This document shows positions 19,634 to 28,516 of a stretch of 64,000 nucleotides of DNA, piece by piece. Below the pieces are notes generated by a model. It did no database searches, was not told the origin of the DNA, and worked only from the letters and a program-made list of their open reading frames with translations. The stretch is from Oscillibacter valericigenes (GTDB lineage: Bacteria > Bacillota > Clostridia > Oscillospirales > Oscillospiraceae), in contig NZ_JAFBIQ010000001.1 in the NCBI RefSeq assembly GCF_021531315.1, positions 124,001 through 188,000 on the forward strand, given 5' to 3'. Position numbers and translations under genes: made by a program. Numbering within the stretch: position 1 is the stretch's first letter; the number at the start of each line of letters is the position of its first letter.

Positions 19634-20899
19634 TCAGCCTTGCTGTGTGCTGCTTCCCGCGCCCTCGCTCAAGCGGACCGTGAGCTGGTAGCTGCCGCTG
19701 GCACCGACATCCAGATCGTCCACATATACCCTCGCCGGAACGGTGTAGGTCCCGTCCGCGTCGGAAACATCGCTCAGATCCGCCACCACATGAAGGTTTT
19801 CGTCGGTCACCTGCGCGAGCGCCGCGCTCGTGCCGCGCAGCGTCACACTCAGCGTTGAGGTCACGACCGTCACCTCGCGCTTTGTCGACAGGTTCTCATA
19901 GCCGAACTGCGTGGCGTCCATCGTCAGGGAATCGATGTCATCAAAAAGAATGGTCAGCGTCACGCTCGTCACGCCGCTGAGATTTTCCACATTCTTTGGA
20001 ATGGGGATCTCATAGGTGAAGGTCTCCGCCGCCTTGAGGTCGGCAAGCGCAAGCGTATCGAGCTTGATCTCCTTGATCGACGCCATCGTCGAGGCGTCGC
20101 CGGAGAGTGTGATGGTGTCGACCGGTGTCAGCTTCCACTTGACATTCTCAAGCCGCGAGCCGGGCGTTTCGACAAATTCGACCGTGAGCGGGACCTCCTT
20201 GACCGTCATCACCGGCATCGTCACCTGAATGCTTTCGCTCGCAGGGTGGATGCGGGCGGAGCGGATCGGCTGGTCGCTGAAATCGTAGAGTTCAAAATTC
20301 AAAAGCTCCACAACGGTCGAGGTCGCGTTTTCGATGTTGAGCGTTACCTGCGCATAGCTCACCTGCATGATGTCGACCTGCTGGCCGCGGACCTCAAGCG
20401 TTTCGGGCAGCATATGCACCGAGCCGGCAATGTATCCCTCGGCCACGTTGCCGACCACCTTACAGCGAATGTCCACATTCTTGCGAAACAGCTCGCCGAT
20501 CTCAATGACGATCGAGCGGACGGCCGGCTCCTTCTGCGTGATGCTGCTCGAAAGCAGCTCGTCGCGCGGGCCGCGCGGATAAATGACACTGTATGTGATA
20601 GACTGCTTGCCGGTCGAAGTGACCGAGCTGAGGTCAGCCACAATGCGGATCTTATCCGGATCAAGCTTAAAATAGGTGCTGCGAGGCATCCGCAGCGTAA
20701 GGTCGACCGTTTCCTCTTCACTGGAGAGGAGCATCAATCCCTTGTCCGCAAGTGCGGTGTCCTCATTGGTGAACTCGATGGGCACATCGCTCACGGAGAT
20801 ATCGACCTCTTTGTCGCCGTTGGCGTAGAACCAGACGAGCAGCGCGATCAATGCGGAAATGACGATATAAAAGGCCTTGCGGCCCTTAGTTTGCTCCAT
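19634..20899 (-). CDS. cdaR: CdaA regulatory protein CdaR (YbbR-domain)
   Basis: The 421-residue protein has a single N-terminal TM (about 10-27, ending in WFYANGDK, the usual YbbR start) and extracytoplasmic YbbR beta domains repeated to the C-terminus (four by my reading). CdaR binds CdaA in the membrane and adjusts c-di-AMP synthesis, probably in response to envelope state. Its start overlaps the cdaA reading frame by 14 bases. glmM, the usual third gene, does not follow; rseC does. Confidence 0.94.
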   Translation of the reverse strand: MEQTKGRKAFYIVISALIALLVWFYANGDKEVDISVSDVPIEFTNEDTALADKGLMLLSSEEETVDLTLRMPRSTYFKLDPDKIRIVADLSSVTSTGKQSITYSVIYPRGPRDELLSSSITQKEPAVRSIVIEIGELFRKNVDIRCKVVGNVAEGYIAGSVHMLPETLEVRGQQVDIMQVSYAQVTLNIENATSTVVELLNFELYDFSDQPIRSARIHPASESIQVTMPVMTVKEVPLTVEFVETPGSRLENVKWKLTPVDTITLSGDASTMASIKEIKLDTLALADLKAAETFTYEIPIPKNVENLSGVTSVTLTILFDDIDSLTMDATQFGYENLSTKREVTVVTSTLSVTLRGTSAALAQVTDENLHVVADLSDVSDADGTYTVPARVYVDDLDVGASGSYQLTVRLSEGAGSSTQQG

Positions 20900-21776
20900 C
20901 TTCGTCCTCCCCCTTCCGCTTTTTCAGGATGTGCGGCAAATGCAGCTGCGGCTTGTCCTCGCCGTCGCCATCCGGCTGCGGCATCAACTCATTGATGAGC
21001 AGCTTTTCGAGCGTTTCCGGCTTGAGATGGCGCTTGAGCATCCCGCCGATGGCAACGGAGATGGTGCCTGTCTCCTCGGAGACAATGACGACCACGGCAT
21101 CGGAGTTTTCGCTCATGCCGATGCCCGCGCGGTGGCGCATACCAAGGTCGCGGCTGAGGTTCACATTTTTCGACAGCGGCAGCATACAGCCGCCGGCAAG
21201 AATACGCCCGTCGCGGATGATGACCGCGCCATCGTGCATGGCGGCCTTGACGAAGAAGATGTTCTTCAAAAGCTCGCTGCTCACCTGCGCGTCTACAATG
21301 GTGCCGCTGCGCGCCATCTCGTCGAGATTGATCTCGCGCTCAAAGACGATCAGCACACCCGTTCGCGTTTTGGACATCTCGGTGCAGGCGAGCACCGTCT
21401 GCGAAATGGCGTTTTCGATGGCGCTCGACTGCTGCTTTGCCGCAAAGGGAAGAAACGATCGGAGCTTGCTCGAGCCGACCTGCTCCAAGATGCGGCGGAT
21501 CTCCGGCTGAAAGAGGACGATGAGCGCGAGAATACCAACATCGAGCATATGGCTGAGGATAAAGTAGATGCCATTGAGCTTGAAGACATGGGAGATCCAC
21601 AGCGCCAGCATGAAAATAACGATCCCCTTGACCAGATTTTCCGCCCGGGTGCTGCGCACGAGGCGCAGCAGCAAGTAGCAGCAGTAGGTCATCAGCGCAA
21701 TATCCAAATAGTCCGCGATGCGGATCGTCGACAAGTAGCGCCATGCGCCTTCGAGTATGGTCATCACAAACTCCAT
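20886..21776 (-). CDS. cdaA: Membrane diadenylate cyclase CdaA
   Basis: A 296-residue enzyme that makes c-di-AMP from two ATP. Three TMs fill residues about 20-95, followed by the DAC domain with the catalytic motifs DGA (HDGAVIIRDGRI) and RHR (GMRHRAGIGMSE). The tail is Pro/Lys-rich. c-di-AMP is essential in many Firmicutes for potassium and cell-wall balance. A clear promoter lies upstream and no terminator appears until after rsgA, so cdaA may lead an 18-gene unit. Confidence 0.97.
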   Translation of the reverse strand: MEFVMTILEGAWRYLSTIRIADYLDIALMTYCCYLLLRLVRSTRAENLVKGIVIFMLALWISHVFKLNGIYFILSHMLDVGILALIVLFQPEIRRILEQVGSSKLRSFLPFAAKQQSSAIENAISQTVLACTEMSKTRTGVLIVFEREINLDEMARSGTIVDAQVSSELLKNIFFVKAAMHDGAVIIRDGRILAGGCMLPLSKNVNLSRDLGMRHRAGIGMSENSDAVVVIVSEETGTISVAIGGMLKRHLKPETLEKLLINELMPQPDGDGEDKPQLHLPHILKKRKGEDEDGAN

Positions 21777-21807
21777 GTCATACCCCTCTTAAGCAATAGT
21801 TATTCAT

Positions 21808-21836
21808 ATTCTAATATAAGCGGGCAGAAAAAGCAA
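21808..21836 (-). promoter_or_regulatory. SigA-type promoter of the cdaA unit
   Basis: On the minus strand TTGCTT (21831-21836) and TAGAAT (21808-21813) are 17 bases apart, about 30 bases before cdaA. A preceding T-rich element is visible. Confidence 0.6.
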
Positions 21837-21879
21837 CCGAAAGAGCGTGAATTTTCCATGAATTCCTTTCAAGCGCCGC

Positions 21880-22998
21880 TCAAGTGCGTGCTATGCTCCG
21901 CAAAGCGCGCACAAAGGCATCGATCTCCGCCGGTGAGGTGAAGGCGGACACGCTCAGACGCACCGTTCCGTTCGGCAGCGTCCCCGCCGTGCGGTGAGCA
22001 TAGGGCGCGCAGTGCAGTCCGCCGCGCAGGGCAAAGCCGTGCAGTGCCAGCGCAGCCGCAGTCTCCTCCGGCTCGCGGCCGTCTACATTGAACGAGAGCA
22101 CGCCGATCTGCGCAGAGGGTTCCCGTGCAGCATAGACCGTAACGCCGTCCATCGCGCGCAGCCATTCGGAAACATGAGCGATGAGCGCGCGTTCGTGGCG
22201 CTCGATGCGCTCGCGCCTTTGGCGCACAAAGCGCAGTCCTGCCTCCAGCCCTGCGATGCCGGGCATATTGTGCGTGCCCGCCTCGAGCCGATCGGGAAGA
22301 AACTCCGGCATGGTCTGCTCGAGCGAGGCGCTGCCTGTGCCGCCCTCGATGAGCGGCTTCGCGTCGTGCGCACACAGCAGCAGCCCCGTCCCCTGCGGGC
22401 CGTAAAGTCCCTTGTGGCCGGGCATGGCGATGAACGCCGCGCCGAGCGCGGCGAGGTCGATCGGCAGAATGCCTGCCGACTGCGCAGCGTCTATAATCAG
22501 CGGCACGCCCTCTGCGCGGCAGAGCGCGGCGATTTCCTCAACGGGCAGGATAAAGCCGAACGCATTGGAGACCTGCGTGCAGATGACGGCGTCCAGCTCC
22601 GGCGAAAGCGCGTTTTCAAAGGCGCGGAGCGCTGCGGTGCGGTCAAAGAGCGGCGAGGCCGCGACCCTGACCCTCGCGCCCAGCGCGTGCAGAGGCCGCG
22701 TGACGGCGTTGTGCTCATAGCCGGACACGAGCACGCGCCCACCCTTTGGCACGAGCGATTTGATGGCAATATTCAGTCCATGCGTCGCGTTGAAGGTGAA
22801 GACGACCTGCTCCGGCGACGGCACGCCGAACAGCTCCGCGGCAAGGCTGCGGCAGCGGAAGGCCGTTTCCTCCGCACGCTGCGCGAGCGCATAGCCGCCG
22901 CGTCCGGGCGAGGACATGGTGCGCATTGCGTTCTGAACGGCGCGCGAAACGGAGGGCGGCTTTTGGAAGGTCGTTGCAGCGGAATCGAGATAGATCAT
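21880..22998 (-). CDS. Cysteine desulfurase-like PLP enzyme (class V aminotransferase fold)
   Basis: The 372-residue enzyme opens with YLDSAATTF, typical of the family. The PLP lysine is in MPGHKG near residue 200, the PLP-binding DAAQSAG near 168, and the active-site Cys in RGGLHCAPYAHR near 330, so all catalytic elements are present. It resembles the CsdB/EF2568-type group often found with selenium genes rather than with iscU or sufU. It overlaps the DUF3343 gene by four bases, and that pairing suggests sulfur or selenium transfer. No selD or sufU is in the window. Confidence 0.87.
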   Translation of the reverse strand: MIYLDSAATTFQKPPSVSRAVQNAMRTMSSPGRGGYALAQRAEETAFRCRSLAAELFGVPSPEQVVFTFNATHGLNIAIKSLVPKGGRVLVSGYEHNAVTRPLHALGARVRVAASPLFDRTAALRAFENALSPELDAVICTQVSNAFGFILPVEEIAALCRAEGVPLIIDAAQSAGILPIDLAALGAAFIAMPGHKGLYGPQGTGLLLCAHDAKPLIEGGTGSASLEQTMPEFLPDRLEAGTHNMPGIAGLEAGLRFVRQRRERIERHERALIAHVSEWLRAMDGVTVYAAREPSAQIGVLSFNVDGREPEETAAALALHGFALRGGLHCAPYAHRTAGTLPNGTVRLSVSAFTSPAEIDAFVRALRSIART

Positions 22999-23225
22999 GT
23001 CTCCTGCCTCCGAACGATCTTGACCGGCCCGACCTGCGCATCCTGCAGACGGCGGACGGCGGCGGCGTAGTTCCGCTCCGAGACCTCCAGCGTGTAGCCG
23101 CAGCCGCGGCCCGTTACCTCAGCACTCGCGCGCAGCACGCGCGTGCGGATCCCCGCGCGGTCGAGCACCTTCATCATCTGCTGGGCGTGCGTGATGGAGC
23201 GTGCGACCAGTAAATAGTGATCCAT
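22995..23225 (-). CDS. DUF3343 protein, putative S/Se carrier
   Basis: A 76-residue cytoplasmic protein starting MDHYLLVARS with the family pattern THAQQMMKVL and a late CGYTLEV segment holding its only Cys. DUF3343 proteins are commonly beside cysteine desulfurase-like enzymes and are proposed sulfur/selenium carriers. The ATG at 23225 has GAGGAGGGG before it; the longer upstream frame has no support. It is translationally coupled (ATGA) to the desulfurase-like gene. Confidence 0.85.
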   Translation of the reverse strand: MDHYLLVARSITHAQQMMKVLDRAGIRTRVLRASAEVTGRGCGYTLEVSERNYAAAVRRLQDAQVGPVKIVRRQET

Positions 23226-23290
23226 ACTCTCCCCTCCTCGCAGCATACTATGCGCCCGCGCGCGGCACGGTGCATCGGCCCCGGCGCGCA

Positions 23291-23322
23291 AAAAAGAAGG
23301 GCGCCGTGGCGTCCTTCTTCTC
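23291..23322 (-). terminator. Rho-independent terminator after xerD
   Basis: On the minus strand GAAGGACGCC pairs with GGCGCCCTTC around a short loop and is followed by TTTTTT. It lies just past the xerD stop. Confidence 0.75.
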
Positions 23323-23334
23323 TTCCTTTTTGAT

Positions 23335-24222
23335 TTACGCGCGCGGGTGCGCCTTCTGATAAATGTCCCGCAGGTGGTTTTTCACCACATGGGTATAGAT
23401 CTGCGTGGAGGAAATATCCGCGTGGCCCAGCATCTCCTGAATGGCGTGCAGATCCGCGCCATTTTCCAGCAGATGCACCGCAAACGAGTGGCGCAGCGTG
23501 TGGGGCGTGATGTCCTTGTCGATCTGTGCCATCTCCTGATAGTGCTTGACGATCTTCCAAAAGCCCTGACGGCTCATGCGCTCGCCGTTCATGTTGACGA
23601 ACAGCGCCGACTCCCCGGGTTCGGCAAGCAGCTGGGGGCGAACCTCCCGTATGTAGTCCGAGAGCGCCTTGACAGCGGCGGGATAGAGCGGGATGATGCG
23701 CTCCTTGCCCTTGCTCTCACAGCGGATGAAGCCGGCGGAGAGGTTGCAGTCGCTCTCATTGAGCGAGATCAGCTCGCTCACACGGATGCCGGTGGCATAG
23801 AGCAGCTCAAGCATCGCATGGTCGCGGCAGCCCTTAGCATCCACACACCGCGGCTGCTCAAGAAACAGCTCAACCTCCTTGCCGGTGAGGATCTCAGGAA
23901 AGCGGCGCTCGACCTTGACGGCGGCGACGCCCTTGGCCGGATTGGTCTTGACCTCGCCGCGCTCGAGCAAAAAGGCATAGAAAGATTTGATGGAGGCAAG
24001 CGCGCGCGTGATGGTCGCGGCGGACTTCCCCTTGCCGCCCATCCACGCGACATAGTCGCTGATGGCGGCAGTTTTGACCTTGCGCAGGTCCGTCACACGC
24101 TGGGAGGCAAGCTGCTCGGAAAACTGGCGCAGGTCGCGCAGGTAAGAGCAGAGCGTATTTTCGGAGGCGTGCTTTTCCTCGCGCAGATAGGTCTCGTATT
24201 GCATGAGATAGTCGGCTGCCAT
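23335..24222 (-). CDS. xerD: Tyrosine recombinase XerD
   Basis: A 295-residue tyrosine recombinase with an N-terminal SAM-like core-binding domain (about 1-90) and a catalytic domain containing the Arg of ATGIRVSEL, HTLRHSFA, the LGHADISSTQ segment and the nucleophile in IYTHV. With XerC it resolves chromosome dimers at dif. The start at 24222 has GGGAGGTG six bases before it; frame extension upstream is antisense-like and unsupported. Its place after spoIIM copies the Bacillus spoIIM-ripX order, which argues for XerD rather than a phage integrase. Confidence 0.93.
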   Translation of the reverse strand: MAADYLMQYETYLREEKHASENTLCSYLRDLRQFSEQLASQRVTDLRKVKTAAISDYVAWMGGKGKSAATITRALASIKSFYAFLLERGEVKTNPAKGVAAVKVERRFPEILTGKEVELFLEQPRCVDAKGCRDHAMLELLYATGIRVSELISLNESDCNLSAGFIRCESKGKERIIPLYPAAVKALSDYIREVRPQLLAEPGESALFVNMNGERMSRQGFWKIVKHYQEMAQIDKDITPHTLRHSFAVHLLENGADLHAIQEMLGHADISSTQIYTHVVKNHLRDIYQKAHPRA

Positions 24223-24247
24223 CGAGCACACCTCCCTTCCGTAAAGC

Positions 24248-24877
24248 TCAGCGCAGCAAAAGCGAGAGGACATGTGGAATGAACCACAGCTCCAATGCCG
24301 CGCCGAAAAATAAACACACACAAGCGATCCCGAAGCGGGACCAGTATCGCTTTCCGTAGGTCACCGGCCTGACGCGCTTTCCGCCGCCAAGCGAAAAAGC
24401 CGCAAGCGCGCGCGAGGTCTCCCACGCGGCGCGGCCGAGCAGCAGCGTGCAGGGCAGCACGAGCAGCAGCCGCAGCGCAAAGAGCACAGGCAGCAGGAGG
24501 AAGCCCTCCTGTCCCAGTCCAGAAGCAAAGCAAAAGAGCGAATAGGCATAGAGAAAGCCCTGCGCCGCGCACACGGCGGGAATGAGCACCACGCCGACGG
24601 AGGCAAAGCCAAGCAAGAATACCGCCGCGCTCGCGCGCAGAAAGCAGAGCAGCGTCTGGCACGCCGCCGTGAAAGACGGCGCTGCCCTCGTGCGCAAAGC
24701 AAGGTATCCCTCTAAATATCGGCGCAGCTCATCGCCCATCGCCTCCGCCCCGCGGGCGGAGACCATGCCGCCGAGCAGGGCGCCGAGAAGAAAAAAGGCT
24801 GCCAGCGCCAGCATGGAGAGCGGTATTTTCTGTAAGCTGACGCAGCACAGGCGCGTCGCCGTTCGTCTTTGCTTCAA
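24248..24877 (-). CDS. spoIIM: Stage II sporulation protein M
   Basis: An integral membrane protein with five hydrophobic spans and the family-like central segment LLGFASVGVVLIPAVCAAQG. SpoIIM is part of the DMP complex (with SpoIID and SpoIIP) that drives engulfment. The ATG at 24946 would add 23 poorly supported residues. A TTG at 24877 has GAGGG seven bases upstream and gives 209 residues, close to the 214 of B. subtilis SpoIIM, so I choose it. xerD follows 25 bases later. Confidence 0.85.
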   Translation of the reverse strand: MKQRRTATRLCCVSLQKIPLSMLALAAFFLLGALLGGMVSARGAEAMGDELRRYLEGYLALRTRAAPSFTAACQTLLCFLRASAAVFLLGFASVGVVLIPAVCAAQGFLYAYSLFCFASGLGQEGFLLLPVLFALRLLLVLPCTLLLGRAAWETSRALAAFSLGGGKRVRPVTYGKRYWSRFGIACVCLFFGAALELWFIPHVLSLLLR

Positions 24878-25202
24878 TGTAAAACCCTCACTGTTTTCCG
24901 CCGAGAAAATTCGCAGGGCGCAAAAAGCGAGGGCGCGATAGCACATATAAATATAGGCTATTTATCCCCGTTTCGCAAGCGGATTTCCTCATTTTCCCGA
25001 ATTTTGTCAATTATGTCAAAATGTTATGTAAATATCATTATGTCAACTTCGTATACCGCGCCTTTGTGGGACAAGATATGGTGCCGCAGAAAATCTCCGC
25101 TCACCAAATGTGGAAAGCACAACTTTTCTGCATATTCTCCCCCACTTAAGCCCTATTTGTGCAATCCGTTAATTCAAGGCAGGAAGCGCCTTTTTTCGTT
25201 CT
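24878..25202. other. AT-rich intergenic region with direct repeats
   Basis: This is the most AT-rich stretch nearby. I see no convincing gene in it. The 10-mer ATTATGTCAA occurs twice (25010-25019 and 25037-25046), 27 bases apart, with a further TTATGT between. On the minus strand these read TTGACATAAT, so they could be promoter or regulator sites for spoIIM. No clear -10 partner was found. Confidence 0.5.
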
Positions 25203-25622
25203 TTATGTCGACCGCCGGGAATGGGGCGTTTTATGTCGCTTTGTCCGTTTCCCTCCCACGCGCCGCAGAAGACCGAGTGCAAGCAGCGCACCGAGCGCGG
25301 AGACTGTAAGCAGTTCGAGTGCGCCGCAGAGGTCAAAGGTCTCCGACCCAAGCAGTCCGCTCAGTGCCACACAGGCCCAGAACGACAAGGCTCCCAACAG
25401 CGGCAAAAGAGTCGTTCCTTTCCTCCCCCGCGCCACTGTCATCGCGCCGCAGAAGGCCGCAAATCCGGCACACAGCCACACCACACGCTTCGAGAGCACC
25501 TCGCTCAGAGTTCCGTTCACCGTCATATAGGCCGCGAGCGCCAGCGTGAGCAGATACACACCCAGCGCGATCACAGTGCCCAGTCCGACCGCCTTCGCAG
25601 GCAGTTTTTTCCCTTTTTCCAT
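25203..25622 (-). CDS. TIGR04086-family membrane protein
   Basis: A 139-residue protein with four predicted TMs (about 12-32, 42-62, 70-90, 98-118) and a very basic C-terminal tail (GGKRTKRHKTPHSRRS). This matches the small membrane protein family TIGR04086, which in Clostridia is typically encoded next to yajC. Function unknown. The ATG at 25622 has AGGAGGGG before it. The yajC terminator lies between the two genes, so expression may depend on read-through or a weak promoter. Confidence 0.78.
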   Translation of the reverse strand: MEKGKKLPAKAVGLGTVIALGVYLLTLALAAYMTVNGTLSEVLSKRVVWLCAGFAAFCGAMTVARGRKGTTLLPLLGALSFWACVALSGLLGSETFDLCGALELLTVSALGALLALGLLRRVGGKRTKRHKTPHSRRST

Positions 25623-25706
25623 ACGATGTCCCCTCCTGTCCCGGTCGTTCGCGCTATCCTATGCCGGTAAGCCTTGTTTTATATCCGCAGACCGAAAAAA
25701 GCGTGC

Positions 25707-25734
25707 AAAAAAGCGCCGACCAGCGGTCGGCGCT
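25707..25734 (-). terminator. Terminator after yajC
   Basis: On the minus strand AGCGCCGACC pairs with GGTCGGCGCT around a 3-base loop, followed by TTTTTT. Confidence 0.85.
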
Positions 25735-25752
25735 TTCGTGTCAGAACTTGAT

Positions 25753-26154
25753 TTACTTGATCTCCGGGTCGTAGGAGGGCTTCTCCTCAGCAGCGGGTGC
25801 CTCGACAGCCGCAGGTTCTTCGACAGTCTCAGCCTTTTCCTCGGCAGCAGGGGCCTCCTCAGTCTTTTCCGCCTTCTTGCCCTTTTGCACCGCAGCCTGC
25901 TCCATGGCACCGGTGGACTGAATTGCCCACTTGGTCACCTCGATGCGGACGCGATCCTCGCTCGTCTCAAAGACGATGGTAGCGTCGTTGACCTGCACGA
26001 TCTTGCCGACCATGCCGCCGATGGTGGTCACGCGATCACCCTTCTTGAGGCTGCTGCGCATGGCCTCCGCCTGCTTTTTGCGCTTGTTTTCAGGGCGAAT
26101 GACGAGGAAATAGAAGACCGCGACCATCGCGACCATGAGAAGCATAGATTCCAT
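25753..26154 (-). CDS. yajC: Preprotein translocase accessory subunit YajC
   Basis: A 133-residue protein with one N-terminal TM (about 2-20, ending VIRPENKRKKQ, the YajC signature) and the conserved cytoplasmic segment KKGDRVTTIGGMVGKIVQV. It assists the SecDF-YajC complex. The last 45 residues are a low-complexity Glu/Ala/Pro tail. It has its own strong promoter and terminator, so it is probably a single-gene unit although it follows tgt in the order usual for Firmicutes. Confidence 0.93.
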   Translation of the reverse strand: MESMLLMVAMVAVFYFLVIRPENKRKKQAEAMRSSLKKGDRVTTIGGMVGKIVQVNDATIVFETSEDRVRIEVTKWAIQSTGAMEQAAVQKGKKAEKTEEAPAAEEKAETVEEPAAVEAPAAEEKPSYDPEIK

Positions 26155-26207
26155 AATTAACTAAGTTCCTTTCGTTTTTAAGGTTCCGCTTTAACAGCAT
26201 TGTTGCC

Positions 26208-26236
26208 ATTATAGCGGAAGCGGCAATAATGTGCAA
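26208..26236 (-). promoter_or_regulatory. SigA-type promoter of yajC
   Basis: TTGCAC (26231-26236) and a perfect TATAAT (26208-26213) are 17 bases apart on the minus strand, about 55 bases before the yajC start. Confidence 0.75.
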
Positions 26237-26253
26237 GAGTTTTCTGCACTAAA

Positions 26254-27387
26254 TTACGCTCTTTCTCCGAGCTTTTCGCTGTACTCCGCGCGGAAGGCCG
26301 CAAAGTCACCGGCATCAAGCGCACCGCGGATGCGCTCGGCGAGTTTGTTGTAAAAGTAGAGATTGTGCATCACCGCAAGACGCAGCGCCAACATCTCGTC
26401 CGCCTTGAAGAGGTGGCGCAGATAGGCGCGGGAGAAATTGCGGCAGGTCGGGCAGTCGCAGCCTTCGTCGATCGGCCGCTCGTCGAGCTTATACTTTTCG
26501 TTTTTCAGGTTGATCGAGCCGCTCCATGTGAAAAGTTTGCCGTGGCGCGCGTTGCGCGCAGGCATCACGCAGTCGAAAAAGTCCACGCCGCGCGCCACGC
26601 CCTCGATGATGTTCGACGGTGTGCCGACCCCCATCAGGTAGCGCGGCTTATCCTGTGGCATATAGGGCTCCACCGCGTCGATGATGTCATACATCACCTG
26701 CGTCGGCTCGCCGACCGCAAGGCCGCCGATGGCGTAACCATCACAGTCGATCTTCGCGATCTCCTTCATGTGCCAAATGCGAAGATCCGCGAAGGTCGCA
26801 CCCTGATTGATGCCGAAAAGCATCTGCTTCGGGTTGACGGTATCCGACAAGGAGTTTAACTTGTCATGCTCTATCTTGCATCGCTCCAGCCAGCGCAGCG
26901 TACGCTCACAGGATGCCTTGGCGTACTTGTAGGTCGCGGGATTCTCCACGCACTCGTCAAAGGCCATGGCAATGTCGCTGCCGAGGTTCGACTGGATGCG
27001 CATGCTCTCCTCCGGCCCCATGAAGATGCGATGACCGTCAAGGTGAGAGGCGAAGGTGACGCCCTCCTCCTTGATCTTGCGCAGCCCCGCAAGGGAAAAG
27101 ACCTGAAAGCCGCCCGAGTCCGTGAGGATCGGGCCATCCCAGTGCATAAACCTGTGCAGCCCGCCCAGCGCGCGCACCACCTCGTCGCCCGGACGGAGGT
27201 GGAGATGATAGGTATTGCTCAGCTCGATCTGGCAGCCAAGCTCTTTGAGGTCGAGCGCACTCACGCCGCCCTTGATGGCCGCCTGTGTGCCGACATTCAT
27301 GAAAACAGGCGTCTGCACCTCGCCGCCGTGGGCGCATTGGAATTTGCCGCGCCGTGCCTTGCCCTCGTATTTGATGACCTTGAACAT
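26254..27387 (-). CDS. tgt: tRNA-guanine transglycosylase
   Basis: The 377-residue enzyme exchanges guanine 34 of GUN-anticodon tRNAs for the queuosine precursor. Visible are DSGGFQVFSL (substrate pocket), MGVGTPSNI, the nucleophile region FFDCVMPARNARHG and the zinc site CDCPTCRNF with a downstream His in LRHLF. I start at MFKVIKYEGK (27387) with GAGGAAG before it; the longer reading adds a signal-less extension that crosses an inverted repeat. queA lies directly upstream. Confidence 0.96.
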   Translation of the reverse strand: MFKVIKYEGKARRGKFQCAHGGEVQTPVFMNVGTQAAIKGGVSALDLKELGCQIELSNTYHLHLRPGDEVVRALGGLHRFMHWDGPILTDSGGFQVFSLAGLRKIKEEGVTFASHLDGHRIFMGPEESMRIQSNLGSDIAMAFDECVENPATYKYAKASCERTLRWLERCKIEHDKLNSLSDTVNPKQMLFGINQGATFADLRIWHMKEIAKIDCDGYAIGGLAVGEPTQVMYDIIDAVEPYMPQDKPRYLMGVGTPSNIIEGVARGVDFFDCVMPARNARHGKLFTWSGSINLKNEKYKLDERPIDEGCDCPTCRNFSRAYLRHLFKADEMLALRLAVMHNLYFYNKLAERIRGALDAGDFAAFRAEYSEKLGERA

Positions 27388-27423
27388 AGCTTCTTCCTCA
27401 CATTTTTGTATATACGGTATATC

Positions 27424-27452
27424 GCGGTGAATATGCATTGCATATTCACCGC
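27424..27452. repeat. Perfect inverted repeat between queA and tgt
   Basis: Arms of 13 bases (GCGGTGAATATGC and its complement) flank a 3-base centre ATT. It lacks a U tract on the minus strand where the genes lie, so it is unlikely to be a terminator there; a TTTT follows on the plus strand. It could be an RNA-processing site or a small repeat element. Confidence 0.6.
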
Positions 27453-27474
27453 TTTTCATCATTTTGGTTCTGAT

Positions 27475-28500
27475 TTACGAAATAAACATCGCATCGCCGA
27501 AGCTGAAGAAGCGATAGCGCTCAAGCACCGCCTCCTTATAGGCTGCAAGCGTATGCTCGCGCCCCGCGAGCGCGCTCACCAGCATGATGAGCGTCGATTC
27601 CGGCAGGTGGAAATTCGTGACGAGCGCATCCATCACCTTGAAGCGGTAGCCGGGATAGATGTAGATATTCGTCCAGCCGCCCGCCGCAGTCATGCTGCCG
27701 TCCTCCCCCGCCCAGCTTTCGACAGTGCGGCAGGAGGTCGTTCCAATACAGATCACGCGCCCGCCACTCGCCTTCGTGCGGTTGATGAGGTCTGCCGTCT
27801 CCTGCGGGATTGTGCAGTATTCGCTGTGCATATCGTGCTGCTCGATCTCGTCCTCCTTGACCGGTCGAAAGGTGCCGAGACCAACATGGAGCGTCACATA
27901 GCCAATGCCGATGCCCTTGGCGGCGATCTTCTCCAGCAGTTCTGGCGTGAAGTGCAGGCCCGCCGTGGGCGCCGCCGCCGAACCGTTGATTTTGGAGTAG
28001 ACCGTCTGATACCGCTCCTGATCCTGAAGCTCCTCCTTGATGTAGGGAGGCAGCGGCATCTTGCCGAGCCGCTCAAGCACCTCGAGGAAGATGCCCTCAT
28101 AGTCAAAGCGCACAAGGCGGTTGCCGTCCGGCAGGACCTCCGCGATCTCCGCGGTCAGCTCGCCGTTGCCGAAGCTCACGCGCGCGCCCTGCCGCAGATG
28201 CTTACCCGGCCGCACAAGACACTCCCACACCTTGTCGCCCTTGTCCTGCAGCAGCAGGAGCTCGCAGGCTCCGCCGCCGGGCAGGCGCTGCCCCAGCAGG
28301 CGCGCCGGCAGAACGCGGGAGTTGTTGAGGATCAAACAGTCACCGGGGCGCAGGAGATTCGGCAGCTCGTAAAAATGGCGGTGCGACCACTCCCCCGTTG
28401 CCTTGTCAAGGCACAGCAACCGAGACTCGTCGCGCTGTTCCAGCGGCGTCTGCGCGATCAGTTCCGGCGGGAGGTCGTAGTAAAAATCACTGGTTTTCAT
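27475..28500 (-). CDS. queA: S-adenosylmethionine:tRNA ribosyltransferase-isomerase QueA
   Basis: A 341-residue enzyme that adds the epoxycyclopentane ring in queuosine synthesis. It opens with [25 protein letters not shown] and has [19 protein letters not shown] and the [14 protein letters not shown] segment, all typical of QueA. It follows spoIID closely and precedes tgt, the reverse of the order in which the two enzymes act. The product is used only if the cell makes or salvages preQ1; no other queuosine genes are in the window. Confidence 0.97.
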   Translation of the reverse strand: MKTSDFYYDLPPELIAQTPLEQRDESRLLCLDKATGEWSHRHFYELPNLLRPGDCLILNNSRVLPARLLGQRLPGGGACELLLLQDKGDKVWECLVRPGKHLRQGARVSFGNGELTAEIAEVLPDGNRLVRFDYEGIFLEVLERLGKMPLPPYIKEELQDQERYQTVYSKINGSAAAPTAGLHFTPELLEKIAAKGIGIGYVTLHVGLGTFRPVKEDEIEQHDMHSEYCTIPQETADLINRTKASGGRVICIGTTSCRTVESWAGEDGSMTAAGGWTNIYIYPGYRFKVMDALVTNFHLPESTLIMLVSALAGREHTLAAYKEAVLERYRFFSFGDAMFIS

Positions 28501-28516
28501 CGTTCTTCTTTCCGCA

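Noticed and set aside
23335-24222. Phage integrase
   Set aside because: The length, ends and spoIIM neighbour fit housekeeping XerD; no att site, excisionase or phage genes are near.
27424-27452. Terminator for queA
   Set aside because: There is no U tract on the minus strand after the stem, and tgt starts soon after in the same direction.
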